From positions 81,742-145,741 of IMG/VR virus record IMGVR_UViG_3300020419_001178: a DNA stretch of 64,000 bases; one strand, 5' to 3'. The position numbers and the translations under genes were made by a program. The notes below the pieces were generated by a model. That model was not told the origin of the DNA. It was given only the letters and a program-made list of their open reading frames with translations, and searched no databases. The stretch comes from a virus. Position 1 is the stretch's first letter. Each line of letters begins with the position of its first letter. Of this stretch, positions 24,619 to 34,290 are shown one piece after another.

Positions 24619-25569
24619 ATGTCAAAGAATTTAAATGTAAACAGCGGTAATTATACCATAAGAGTAGCAGACGGTAACACTATTACATTAGATACCGGAA
24701 CTACTGGTACTACTACCCTAACCGGTAACTTGACTGTTTCTGGTACCACTACTACAGTAAATTCTTCTAATCTAGCACTAAAAGATAATATCATAAAAAT
24801 TAATGATGGCGAAACAGGAAGTGGAATAACATTAAACACAGCTGGATTACAATTTGATAGAGGAACACAACAAGATGCGTTGTTCTTATTTGATGAACAA
24901 ACATCACATAACGATCCTGTAACACAAACTGTAAGAGCAGGTACTTTTACGTTTAAAGATAACGCAGGTGCCATTAGAGGAATACTTACAAACAGTATAA
25001 CAACTGGCGGCGGAGATTTATATCTCATAAACAGCGGTACTGGAGTAATCAATGTTAGTGGAACAAACAATTACGAAACACAAGTAACAGCAGATGATGA
25101 TATTCCAAACAAGAAATATGTAGATGATGCTATTACAACAGGTATTCAAACTATCCAAATTACATCTGTAGCTAGAGGAAACACAGCAGTAAATCTTTTT
25201 GATGATAGTTTAGATGACAGCATTAGTGCTATTAGATTTACAGTAGACGGAAACGAAAGAGTCTTAATTAAAAATGATTCTACAGAAATTGAAAATGTTA
25301 GTTTTCAAGATAATTTAATTACAACAACATCTAGTGGAGCAGATCTTACTTTGAGTAGTAATGGTAGTCCATTTGTTAAAATTGACGGCTTACTTAGGTT
25401 ACCTATACAAGACGATAGTTCAGCGGTAACTTATTCACCAACTCATGTTGCTGTATATGCTAAAGATCCTGATAAAGGAAAGACAGGAGTTTGGTACAAA
25501 AACAAGTACGATCATGAGGATGAATTGATAAGTACTAATAGATCACTACTTTATAGTATGTTATTTTAA
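24619..25569 (+). CDS. short-fibre-like virion structural protein
   Basis: A 316-residue, Thr/Gly/Asn-rich protein. The N-terminal half has repeating short strands (NTITLDTGTTGTTTLTGNLT, then VSGTTTTVNSSNLALKDNII) typical of fibre shafts made of beta prisms or helices. IPNKKYVDDAITTGIQTI near residue 165 is the 'P-NK-KYVD' motif common in phage fibre subunits. The C-terminal ~60 residues end with RSLLYSMLF, likely a folded tip or trimer cap. No host-binding motif is named. It is co-directional with and 10 bases from the next small gene. Confidence 0.75.
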   Translation: MSKNLNVNSGNYTIRVADGNTITLDTGTTGTTTLTGNLTVSGTTTTVNSSNLALKDNIIKINDGETGSGITLNTAGLQFDRGTQQDALFLFDEQTSHNDPVTQTVRAGTFTFKDNAGAIRGILTNSITTGGGDLYLINSGTGVINVSGTNNYETQVTADDDIPNKKYVDDAITTGIQTIQITSVARGNTAVNLFDDSLDDSISAIRFTVDGNERVLIKNDSTEIENVSFQDNLITTTSSGADLTLSSNGSPFVKIDGLLRLPIQDDSSAVTYSPTHVAVYAKDPDKGKTGVWYKNKYDHEDELISTNRSLLYSMLF

Positions 25570-25578
25570 GGAAAGAAT

Positions 25579-25923
25579 ATGGCGATTGTAAATAAACAAA
25601 TAGGTTTAACAGATACAATAATTCATACAGTACCTAATGGAAGCAGACACGCAATTACTACTTTGCTTATCTGTAATAAGGCGGCGGTAGATACAGGAGG
25701 ATCAAATGATACTTCTGTGGACCTACATCTTATACCAAACGGACAAGCAAAAGGTAATGCTGACCCAAACGCTAACCAAATTTTGAATGATTTGGTAATA
25801 GCAGGAGCAGACACTTTTACTTTTGATACTGAAAAAATTGTTCTTGAAGGAGGAGATAAAATTGTTGCTGTAAGTCAATCTCCGGCTAACCTAATTGCTA
25901 CAGTAAGTTATTTGGAAGTGTAA
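25579..25923 (+). CDS. small beta-sandwich fibre-partner protein, copy 1
   Basis: A 114-residue protein of alternating strands: QIGLTDTIIHTVPNGSRHAI, then LLICNKAA and IVAVSQSPANLIATVSYLEV. Two related one-domain proteins occur at 33579 and 44751, each next to a giant fibre gene. All three have the same plan of an early 'Y/H-T-V-P' turn, a central strand with Asn, and a final 'V-x-x-x-E-V' strand. I infer a small structural partner, for example a fibre connector. Its stop overlaps the next ATG (TAATG). Confidence 0.7.
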   Translation: MAIVNKQIGLTDTIIHTVPNGSRHAITTLLICNKAAVDTGGSNDTSVDLHLIPNGQAKGNADPNANQILNDLVIAGADTFTFDTEKIVLEGGDKIVAVSQSPANLIATVSYLEV

Positions 25924-26441
25924 TGAGATTTATTAAAGCACAAAGAACATCTCGAGGAATCAATGCCGATACAAAAGGCTTCAATATTGATGCTTTAGGA
26001 TTGGCCACAGTTAATACTGACAAAGCAATTATTCCACCCAAAGGTGATCAAAATTCTAGACCTTTTACACCTGTAGAAGGAATGTTAAGATATAACACTG
26101 ATGTTACAAATTTTGAAGTATATCAAAATAGTGCTTGGAAACCTATTAGATTCAAAGAACCTATTACTATTACACAACAAAACCTAGGTAACGGTAACGG
26201 AACAGAAACAACATTTGGCCCGTTAAATTCAGGAGATAGTTTTTATCCTGTACCTATTTCAGAAAATAATATACTAGTTACTATTGAAAACGTTTTTCAA
26301 TTAGCAACAACAAACTACACTCTAGTACAAAATCCATCTTCAGGACCAGGTGCTCCATATGCCGCAGGTTGGTACCTTGTGTTTGGTACTCCTGTACCTA
26401 CAGGAAAGCCAGTACAAGTGCTACATAACTTCGACAAGTAA
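25923..26441 (+). CDS. fibre-associated structural protein
   Basis: A 172-residue protein. It contains EGMLRYNTDVTNFEVYQNSA followed by W, the 'RYN-T-x-x-FE-x-Y-x-x-x-W' motif that recurs at the ends of several fibre proteins in this window (for example near 29570, 32970, 33440 and 45180). The second half (ENNILVTIENVFQLATTNYT) is a beta domain with a Gly/Pro-rich loop. It probably caps or connects fibres. The start overlaps the previous stop. Function inferred from the motif only. Confidence 0.7.
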   Translation: MRFIKAQRTSRGINADTKGFNIDALGLATVNTDKAIIPPKGDQNSRPFTPVEGMLRYNTDVTNFEVYQNSAWKPIRFKEPITITQQNLGNGNGTETTFGPLNSGDSFYPVPISENNILVTIENVFQLATTNYTLVQNPSSGPGAPYAAGWYLVFGTPVPTGKPVQVLHNFDK

Positions 26442-26444
26442 TAC

Positions 26445-26452
26445 AATAAATA
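26445..26452 (+). promoter_or_regulatory. late promoter
   Basis: AATAAATA, 26 bases before the ATG of the 1076-residue fibre protein and followed by a GAGGGA ribosome site. Confidence 0.65.
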
Positions 26453-26477
26453 CACTTGTTAATTCGAGGGAAATAAT

Positions 26478-29400
26478 ATGGTACAAGTAGCCCGTATAGC
26501 TGGTCAGCTTTTACAAGACAACTTACAACGTGAACTTGCCGATTTGGCATTTGACACTGATCTATTGGTTGTAAAAAGAGATAATACTCTTGGAATTAAT
26601 ACAACAACAACTCCTAGAAATTTAACAATTAACGGTACAATGCGTACAGCATCCGGAACATCGGATCCAGATATTATATTTGGTAACAGTTTAAGTGTAG
26701 GAAATTTAACATTAGCTACTACGGGTATATCAACACCAAGTGGCAATGTAGAACTAAAATCAACGCATCCATCAGGATATATTAAAACAAACGGAATAGG
26801 TAGTTATAACTTTGCTGTTAGAGATGACGGAATTAAAGCATTACAAACCAATGGTGGTGTAGGATTAAGATCAGAAGTTTATGACGGACAAACAGCAGTA
26901 TGGAATGCCAATGGCAATTATGGAAACTATTGGTACCCAGGTCCAATTAATTCTGCTAGTTCACTACCAAACGATGGCACAAGGTTATACGATATCGCAG
27001 ACTCTATTAGATTAAGAGGAGCTCCATTTACAGCAGAAGAACTTGAAGTATTTGACTGGGACAATGACGGAGATATTCAAGCTGATGATGTTTTAAAAAC
27101 TGGCACATTAAATACAGCATATTCTAGTGGAACAGCATTTCCTGCTTCAAGAACACTTGCCGACCATCCTAGACCTGACAAATTAAAAGCATATATAGAA
27201 TCTGTATTACCTAGAAGTGCTCCTAGAAAATTACAACTTACAACTGGTGGAACACTTACAGTAACAGGTAACGTACATGCTACTGGCAATATTACATACG
27301 GTGGTACAAGTATTACTATTGGTGATGATTCAACAGATACAGCTAAATTTTTTAGTGACTTTCATAATGATATAGAACCAGATCAAGATAATGTTTTTCA
27401 TATAGGAAAAGATGATGACAGTACTGGTGGAGCAAAGAGATTTAGAATTAATGTTAATACGTTGGTTGCTGACACAGTACAAGCGAACGGATTGATTTAT
27501 CAAGGAATTGAAGTTTCTAAAAACGTTGGACTTATTTTTGTATCTAATGGTAATGGTAAAGATACCAATGAAGGAACAAGTCCAGGAGGACCTTTTGCTA
27601 CAATCACTAAAGCGTTAAGCATAGCAAATGAAAATTCAATAATTTATATCTATCCTGGAACGTACCAAGAAGCATTTCCAATGACAGTTCCAAGAGGAGT
27701 AACGATCCAAGGTGATAATATTAAAAATGTAGAAATTATTCCTACATCTGCTACACAAAGCAATGACTGTTTTAAACTCAATGCTGATGCTACAATAGAA
27801 AATATTACAATAAAAGATTTTTATTATGATTCAGGAAATGATAAAGGATACGCTTTTAGACTAGCAGACAATTATACAATAGGTATTATTAATCAAGAAA
27901 TAGGTAGATCTCCTTACATTAGAAATTGTACAGTGATTACAAAAGGTACTACAACATCCGCATCAGATCCTAGAGGATATGCTAGTGGTGACGCTGGTAG
28001 AGGAGCAATGATAGACGGTGGAGTTGTACAACAAACAAGTAGGTCAGCTAGTATGTTATTCCACGCTGTAACCTTTATTACGCCAGGAGTTACAGGACTT
28101 GTAGCTAAAAGTGGAGTAAGAGTTGAATGGTTAAACAGCTTTACATATTTTGCTGAAACAGGACTAAAATTAGAACAAGGCTCAGGAAGACTACAAGCTG
28201 ATAATACAACTGCTTATGGTTGTGAACTTAGAAGTATTGCTAGTGCTAACGTATATGGTAACAAAGGATTAGTAGCAGACGGTGCCGCTAATCTTGCGTA
28301 TTTGATAAATCATAATTTTGCGTACATAGGAGCAGGAAAAAATGTCACTAATGATAATACACTTACTATACAAGCTAATGAGGTTATTACGACAAATAAT
28401 GCTAAAGCGTATTACACAACACAAGATCAAAGAGGAAATTATAGAGTAGGAAATAACTTTTTAGTTGACTTAGAAAATGGTAGAACAAGTTTTGATATTG
28501 AAAGTATATTTGCTTCTAATTCTACAGTAAGAATAAAAGACGATAACGGAACAGTAACATTGTCACCAGGTCAGATAGCAATGGATAATATATACATCCA
28601 AGGAAACACAATCGAAGCTACAAGGTCAGCTTTAGATTTTAATAGTACTGGTACAATTCAATTTCAAGACAATGTAACAATGCCGAGTACTACTATGACA
28701 GGTAATTTTACTATAGGTGGATCTTTAAATACAATTGGTAATTCACCAAGCGATACAGTTGACTTTAATACTCCTATTAGCCAAGCATTTATACCAGGAG
28801 ATACCGAAGGTCAAAAATTAGGTACACCTACAAATAGATGGGCCGAATCAAACACGGTATCTGCTAATATAAACACTATAACAATTGGAACAGGACAGAT
28901 TAGCACAAATGAAACTAATGCTGATTTAAATTTACAAAGCACAGGTACAGGAAAAATTAAATTTGATAATGTTAGATTCAAAAGCAATATAGTTGATTCA
29001 AGCACAGGTGATCTTGTTTTTAAACCAACCACTGAATTAAAGATTGATGCTACAGGTGAACTTAGATTACCAAAAGGAGAAACAGCCCAACGTCCTTCCA
29101 CACAAGGTGGAGTAAGATTTAACACAAATTTCAACGGCTTTGAAGGAACATCCGTAAGCGGATCTGTTAGCTTACAAGGTATATATGATTCAGACAGAGA
29201 TACTTATTTAGACTTGTCAAACAATCAATTTAATTTTGTAACAGCAGGACAAACTAATCATACTCTTAACGGAACGTTACTTGAAAGTAAAGGATTTAGT
29301 TCAGATCATAAATTATCTATAGATGGAAATGTTGTGTCTACTGATCAACAAGATGGAACATTCCAACTTAAATCTAACGGCACAGGTAAAACAGTTATTG

Positions 29401-29708
29401 GCGATTTACAATTTCAAGAAAGTAATTTGTTTAACGATTCAAACAGTAATTTTATTTTTAATTTAACAAATAATAACAATCAAGCATATCTAAAATTTGA
29501 TAATGTTAACGGATTAATTCCTCCATCAGGAAATACTGCCCAACGTCCAACAAGTCCAGAAGTTGGTAATACTAGATATAATCTACAACTAGAAAGAGTA
29601 GAAACTTGGAACGGAACTAGCTGGATAAATGCCGCAGGAGAGGTTGAAAGTATACTTTCCGGTGACGTTGAAGAATTAGCCTATTTATTCAACCTTATCT
29701 TAGATTAA
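26478..29708 (+). CDS. beta-helix fibre/adhesin, paralogue without LamG insert
   Basis: A 1076-residue protein. The head domain VARIAGQLLQDNLQRELADL is shared with the next gene's ISGQLLKSNLTRNGVDLAFE. Residues ~345-650 form a right-handed beta-helix of the DUF1565/pectate-lyase kind: GKDTNEGTSPGGPFATITKA, IIYIYPGTYQEAFPMTVPRG and VTIQGDNIKNVEIIPTSATQ. Repetitive shaft segments (LNLQSTGTGKIKFDNVRFKS) follow, and an 'RYN' end motif near 1020. Such proteins build long tail fibres or baseplate-attached adhesins that may bind surface polysaccharide. No catalytic residues were identified. Confidence 0.8.
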   Translation: MVQVARIAGQLLQDNLQRELADLAFDTDLLVVKRDNTLGINTTTTPRNLTINGTMRTASGTSDPDIIFGNSLSVGNLTLATTGISTPSGNVELKSTHPSGYIKTNGIGSYNFAVRDDGIKALQTNGGVGLRSEVYDGQTAVWNANGNYGNYWYPGPINSASSLPNDGTRLYDIADSIRLRGAPFTAEELEVFDWDNDGDIQADDVLKTGTLNTAYSSGTAFPASRTLADHPRPDKLKAYIESVLPRSAPRKLQLTTGGTLTVTGNVHATGNITYGGTSITIGDDSTDTAKFFSDFHNDIEPDQDNVFHIGKDDDSTGGAKRFRINVNTLVADTVQANGLIYQGIEVSKNVGLIFVSNGNGKDTNEGTSPGGPFATITKALSIANENSIIYIYPGTYQEAFPMTVPRGVTIQGDNIKNVEIIPTSATQSNDCFKLNADATIENITIKDFYYDSGNDKGYAFRLADNYTIGIINQEIGRSPYIRNCTVITKGTTTSASDPRGYASGDAGRGAMIDGGVVQQTSRSASMLFHAVTFITPGVTGLVAKSGVRVEWLNSFTYFAETGLKLEQGSGRLQADNTTAYGCELRSIASANVYGNKGLVADGAANLAYLINHNFAYIGAGKNVTNDNTLTIQANEVITTNNAKAYYTTQDQRGNYRVGNNFLVDLENGRTSFDIESIFASNSTVRIKDDNGTVTLSPGQIAMDNIYIQGNTIEATRSALDFNSTGTIQFQDNVTMPSTTMTGNFTIGGSLNTIGNSPSDTVDFNTPISQAFIPGDTEGQKLGTPTNRWAESNTVSANINTITIGTGQISTNETNADLNLQSTGTGKIKFDNVRFKSNIVDSSTGDLVFKPTTELKIDATGELRLPKGETAQRPSTQGGVRFNTNFNGFEGTSVSGSVSLQGIYDSDRDTYLDLSNNQFNFVTAGQTNHTLNGTLLESKGFSSDHKLSIDGNVVSTDQQDGTFQLKSNGTGKTVIGDLQFQESNLFNDSNSNFIFNLTNNNNQAYLKFDNVNGLIPPSGNTAQRPTSPEVGNTRYNLQLERVETWNGTSWINAAGEVESILSGDVEELAYLFNLILD

Positions 29709-29720
29709 TTACATAATTCA

Positions 29721-29728
29721 CATAAATA
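29721..29728 (+). promoter_or_regulatory. late promoter with long structured leader
   Basis: CATAAATA, 117 bases before the ATG at 29845. The leader starts with a perfect 7-base hairpin (TGCAACA 29736-29742 with TGTTGCA 29757-29763) and has a further GC-rich hairpin around 29796-29829, then GAGGAG as ribosome site. Confidence 0.65.
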
Positions 29729-29844
29729 AGTATAATGCAACAATAGCAGGCCAAGCTGTTGCAGTACAAACTGTGGTTAGCCGGCAAAGAGCAAATGCTG
29801 AGAATCGGGCTAGTGGGACAGGATCCCCGTATTGAGGAGTAGAC

Positions 29845-32800
29845 ATGGCAATCGGTCGCATATCCGGTCAGCTCTTGAAGTCAAATCTAACGCGAAATGG
29901 CGTAGATTTAGCTTTTGAGACAGACCTTTTATACTTAGATGTAACAAATCGCAGGATCGGCGTAAAGACAACATCACCTCAATATCCATTAGACATTCAA
30001 GGCGTAGCAAGAGTTACAGATCTTGAAATTACAAATAACACATTCCAAGTAGGTAATATTACACTTGACGGTTCGTCAAACACAATTTCTACTTCGGCAC
30101 AAGAATTTAACATCGCAACAGCTGATAATACTATTGTAGGAAATAGAGTATTAGTTGGTGACTTAGAAATTAATAACAACTTCATTGAAAATACAAACAC
30201 AAACAGCGACTTGTTTATTAGAGCTAACGGTACAGGTACTGTTAATATAATTGGTAATACACAAGTAAATGGTAATTTACATGCTACTGGAAATATTTCA
30301 GCAGATGGAAATATTACACTTGGAGATGCTGATACAGATAGTATTTTCCTTAACGCAGATATTGCTAGTGATATTATGCCTGATGCTGACAACACTTATG
30401 ATATAGGTAAAGCTGGTAAACGTTGGGCAACTGGTAGATTTGCTAACGTGACTACTAACACATTAACAACAAACGATCTTGACTTTGGAAGTATAGACTT
30501 AATTTCTGTACCAGGAAATATAATTTATGTTGCGGCAAATGGTAGTGATACTGCTACAGGAACTCATCCGCAAGATCCTGTTTTAACAATTTCGAAAGCA
30601 TTACAACTTGCTTCACTAGGTGATACAGTATACATTTACCCTGGACAGTTCCAAGAAGCATTTCCTTTAAACGTTCCTTTAGGAGTAACTGTAAGAGGAC
30701 ATAGTTTAAGATCAGTAGAAGTATCTCCTACAAGCGGAACGCAAAGTAATGATGCTTTTGTATTACAAGGTGATTCAGCTGTTGAAGATTTAACGATAAA
30801 AGATTTTTATTATAATTCAGGAAATGATACAGGTTACGGTTTTAAATTTGCTAGTAATTTTAGAGTATATTTAAGATCTCCTTATGTGAGAAACGTAACT
30901 GTAATTACAAAAGGTACAACTACTTCAAATACAGATCCAAGAGGATTTGCCGCAGGTGACGCAGGAAGAGGTGCGTTAGTAGATGGTAGCGTAGCCAATG
31001 CTGATTCAAGAGAAGCTTCTATGTTGTTTCATGCTGTGACTTTTATTACTCCAGGGCAAACAGGATTAAAAATTACAAACGGCTCAAGAGTAGAATGGTT
31101 AAACTGTTTTACATACTTTGCTGACAAAGGTATACATATTGTAGACGGTGCGGCAGGGTTAAAAGGTGATGGAAAAACAAAAATAAAATATAGTGGAATA
31201 AGTGGATCGGCTCCAGGAGCAGGTAACACTATTACTTTATTCAATGCGGCTGGTACACAGTTAGCAACAGCTACTATAGAATCTGTATCAACTAATGAAG
31301 TGATTATCGATGGCAAGCCTACTGGATTTATTACACCTCTAAGTAGAGCAAAGAAAACTATAACAGCAATTGGAAATGCTCAAATAGTTACAACAGGTGC
31401 TATTAAGTTTGGCACAGGTATGGGATTACTAGACGGTACTGGAGATAGATTTAGCATTACAACTTCGTCAGACTTTGGGTTTGGAACTGGAGACTTTGAT
31501 GTTGAATCATGGATTTACATTTCAGATGATACAGGAACAGAAACATTATTCGACTTTAGAGCAGGAAGTGATACAGATAACGGACTACATGTTTACTTTG
31601 TTGATAGAAAACCAAAAGTATATATTGGTAACACAGAGATATTAGCACCAAATGTAACTCTTACAAACACAACTTTTTATCATGTAAGTGTAACAAGAGT
31701 TGGTACAACAATAAGTTTATTCATAGATGGATTATTACAACAAAATACTACTAACAGTACAGACTTAGGAACTACAAAACCTTTAATTATTGGATCTAAG
31801 TTTGATGGTAGCTCAAGTGATTGGCAAGGTAGAGTCGACGATATAAGAATTAGAAAAGGCACAGGGGTAAGTTCAGCGCCTGGCTCAGCTCCAACTGCGG
31901 CAAAAGTTGTTGATCAATATACAGTTTTAAAACTAGACTTTGACGGAGATAACGGTAGCCAGTCTATTGTAGATAATGATACATTTATTCAAGATATAAG
32001 ATTTAATAATGGTGCTACAGCAACAGCATTAACTTTAATTGATCAGTCCGACTTTGGAGGAGAAATTAGATCAATTGCTAGTGCAAGTGTTTACGGAAAT
32101 TATGGACTATATGGTGACGGACCAGGATGTATTGTTTATGCGATTGGAATGAATTTAGCTTACATTGGTACAGGTAAAGACGTAACAAATGATACAACAC
32201 AGGTCATACAAGCTAACGAAGTTACAGCATTAAACGGAGCAAACATTTATTTTAGTACAGTTGATCACAAAGGTGACTTTAGAGTTGGAGATTTATTTAG
32301 AGTCAATCAGTCAACAGGTGAAGTTACATTTACAAACGCAGAATTTTTATTTAATAATAACCAAGGTATTACTTTTACTGACGGAGTAAACACTACAATT
32401 ATTGACGGAACTAAAGTAGAATCTGGTGCTATAAGAATTACTGGCAATACAATATCAAGTACAAGTGGTGACATAAATTTAAACAGTTCGTCAGGAACTA
32501 TCAACTTATTAGACAATGTTGCTATAACAGGAAATTTAGATGTTACTGGAAATGTTTCCGTTGGTGGAAACATAACATTAGGTGACGAAGCTACTGATAC
32601 AATAGATATCCAAGCTAGAATAGCTAGTGATATTGTACCAAGTGTAGATAATACTTACAAATTAGGAACTAACTTATTAGCTTGGTCCGAATTAAATGTA
32701 GGTAAAGTTGTTGTTGACGATATTACAATAGATAACGACACAATCCAATCTACAGGAAGTGATGGAAGTATTAATCTTGTTCCAAACGGATCAGGAAAAG

Positions 32801-33567
32801 TTGTTATTGATAATTTAAAATTTGATTCTAATATTATTTCTAATGATGGCGGAGATATTGTTTTAGATCCTAGCAGTGAATCTGTACAGATTGACAGTAC
32901 AGGAGCACTGGTTTTACCTAAAGGAACAACAGCTCAAAGACCAGGATCTGCTATTACTGGAATGATAAGATACAATACAGACACAAACGTCTTTGAAGCA
33001 TATGACGGACAGTGGACTGAACTAGGTGGTGTATATGACGATGATAGAGATACTTATATTACACCAGAATTAACACCTGGTGCTGATGACGATACAATAC
33101 GCTTTTATGCTGGTGGATCTGTTGTAGCAGACGTAACAGCTAATAGATTTGATATTAAAAAATTAGAAGTAGATGATATATCTGTCTCAGGAAATACTCT
33201 ACAAACTATTACAACCAATCAAAACTTGGTTCTGACAGCCAATGGTGGGGGTTATGTATCCATAGAAAACTTCAGTTTTAATGGAAATCAGATAACTAAT
33301 ACTATAGACGGTGCTGTTACTACACTGAAACAGACAGGTACTGGATATTTTAAAATTGACGGTACTGGTGGATTTGTGATACCTGTAGGCACAAACGCTA
33401 ATAGACATCCAACTCCTGTAACAGGAATGATGAGATATAATAGTGTTGCTGACAGAGTTGAAATATATGACATCGGTGGTAACTGGGTATCAGTTGCTGG
33501 TTCAACTGGTGCTGTTTCGTTTAATGATGCGGAGGAAATAGCTATCAAACTTGCTTTGACAATTTAG
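29845..33567 (+). CDS. beta-helix fibre/adhesin with inserted LamG-like lectin domain
   Basis: A 1240-residue paralogue of the preceding fibre. The order is head domain, shaft, beta-helix (GSDTATGTHPQDPVLTISKA at ~230), insert, remaining helix (GEIRSIASASVYGNYGLYGD from ~737), shaft repeats and two 'RYN' end motifs. The insert at ~440-735 is absent from the 1076-aa copy and contains a concanavalin/LamG-type lectin fold: DRFSITTSSDFGFGTGDFDV, then ESWIYISDDTG, TTFYHVSVTRVGTTISLFID and GRVDDIRIRKGTG. Such domains bind sugars. Joined to an adhesin shaft, it suggests a changed receptor specificity. Confidence 0.82.
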   Translation: MAIGRISGQLLKSNLTRNGVDLAFETDLLYLDVTNRRIGVKTTSPQYPLDIQGVARVTDLEITNNTFQVGNITLDGSSNTISTSAQEFNIATADNTIVGNRVLVGDLEINNNFIENTNTNSDLFIRANGTGTVNIIGNTQVNGNLHATGNISADGNITLGDADTDSIFLNADIASDIMPDADNTYDIGKAGKRWATGRFANVTTNTLTTNDLDFGSIDLISVPGNIIYVAANGSDTATGTHPQDPVLTISKALQLASLGDTVYIYPGQFQEAFPLNVPLGVTVRGHSLRSVEVSPTSGTQSNDAFVLQGDSAVEDLTIKDFYYNSGNDTGYGFKFASNFRVYLRSPYVRNVTVITKGTTTSNTDPRGFAAGDAGRGALVDGSVANADSREASMLFHAVTFITPGQTGLKITNGSRVEWLNCFTYFADKGIHIVDGAAGLKGDGKTKIKYSGISGSAPGAGNTITLFNAAGTQLATATIESVSTNEVIIDGKPTGFITPLSRAKKTITAIGNAQIVTTGAIKFGTGMGLLDGTGDRFSITTSSDFGFGTGDFDVESWIYISDDTGTETLFDFRAGSDTDNGLHVYFVDRKPKVYIGNTEILAPNVTLTNTTFYHVSVTRVGTTISLFIDGLLQQNTTNSTDLGTTKPLIIGSKFDGSSSDWQGRVDDIRIRKGTGVSSAPGSAPTAAKVVDQYTVLKLDFDGDNGSQSIVDNDTFIQDIRFNNGATATALTLIDQSDFGGEIRSIASASVYGNYGLYGDGPGCIVYAIGMNLAYIGTGKDVTNDTTQVIQANEVTALNGANIYFSTVDHKGDFRVGDLFRVNQSTGEVTFTNAEFLFNNNQGITFTDGVNTTIIDGTKVESGAIRITGNTISSTSGDINLNSSSGTINLLDNVAITGNLDVTGNVSVGGNITLGDEATDTIDIQARIASDIVPSVDNTYKLGTNLLAWSELNVGKVVVDDITIDNDTIQSTGSDGSINLVPNGSGKVVIDNLKFDSNIISNDGGDIVLDPSSESVQIDSTGALVLPKGTTAQRPGSAITGMIRYNTDTNVFEAYDGQWTELGGVYDDDRDTYITPELTPGADDDTIRFYAGGSVVADVTANRFDIKKLEVDDISVSGNTLQTITTNQNLVLTANGGGYVSIENFSFNGNQITNTIDGAVTTLKQTGTGYFKIDGTGGFVIPVGTNANRHPTPVTGMMRYNSVADRVEIYDIGGNWVSVAGSTGAVSFNDAEEIAIKLALTI

Positions 33568-33578
33568 GATAAAAAGAT

Positions 33579-33908
33579 ATGGCAACAAATTTTAGAAATA
33601 TAGTAGGAAAAGAAATAGGAACGCAGAGGGTAGCGGTATATACTACACCTTCAGCGACTAGTACTACAATTATAGGAATGAATATAGCAAACTTAACTGA
33701 TTCAATGGTAAGTTGTACACTTGAATTAGGTGATGAAGCAAGTTCAATAGGAACATTAATAAGGAATATGCCCATAGCACCAAACACGGCAATGAAACCA
33801 ATAGGCAAAGGTGAAAAAATTGTTATGGACGCAAATAATGTTTTATATGTAACCGCTGATCAGACAGCATCAATTGATGTTATCCTCAGCATAGTGGAGA
33901 TAGTGTAA
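33579..33908 (+). CDS. small beta-sandwich fibre-partner protein, copy 2
   Basis: A 109-residue protein (GKEIGTQRVAVYTTPSATST, then TIIGMNIANLTDSMVSCTLE and VTADQTASIDVILSIVEIV) of the same plan as the proteins at 25579 and 44751. It sits between the LamG-bearing fibre and the next small gene, and its stop overlaps the following ATG (GTAATG). It may be a fibre connector or decoration. It is likely a structural protein; nothing enzymatic is seen. Confidence 0.7.
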   Translation: MATNFRNIVGKEIGTQRVAVYTTPSATSTTIIGMNIANLTDSMVSCTLELGDEASSIGTLIRNMPIAPNTAMKPIGKGEKIVMDANNVLYVTADQTASIDVILSIVEIV

Positions 33909-34267
33909 TGGCTGATACATTTTTAGGACAAAGCATTACTGATATGGTTGCCCAACTAGATCAGAGATATTTTTATGGATTAAGAAGGACTGCTGACGGA
34001 GAATTATTTATTGCCAAAGTTGATCAACTTCAAGCAAACGACAGTATTACTATTAACAAAGAAGGTGATCCGGCACAAAATTATGAGGATTTCGAACAAG
34101 GGCAAGATTTTTACGAAGGAAAAAATGTAAATCATGAAGTGGTATACACAAATCTAAATTATGAACAATTTAGATGGGATAACAGAAATATTAATTATTA
34201 CGTAGACGATGGTGGTAATCTTGTTGCTAGAATTAACGAAGGGTATACTTACCCTACAGGAGTATAA
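33908..34267 (+). CDS. conserved marine-phage structural protein
   Basis: A 119-residue protein: FLGQSITDMVAQLDQRYFYG, then LRRTADGELFIAKVDQLQAN and NYEQFRWDNRNINYYVDDGG. I recall this combination ('LD-x-RYFYG-x-RR', 'YEQ-x-RWD') from T4-like cyanophage virion proteins next to fibres. It is acidic in the middle. A late box overlaps its stop codon and serves the next gene. Function unknown; structural role inferred from position between fibre genes. Confidence 0.7.
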   Translation: MADTFLGQSITDMVAQLDQRYFYGLRRTADGELFIAKVDQLQANDSITINKEGDPAQNYEDFEQGQDFYEGKNVNHEVVYTNLNYEQFRWDNRNINYYVDDGGNLVARINEGYTYPTGV

Positions 34268-34273
34268 TAAATA
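34266..34273 (+). promoter_or_regulatory. late promoter
   Basis: AATAAATA overlapping the previous gene's stop codon, 18 bases before the ATG of the 1848-residue fibre. Confidence 0.65.
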
Positions 34274-34290
34274 CATAAAAGGTTGAGAAA

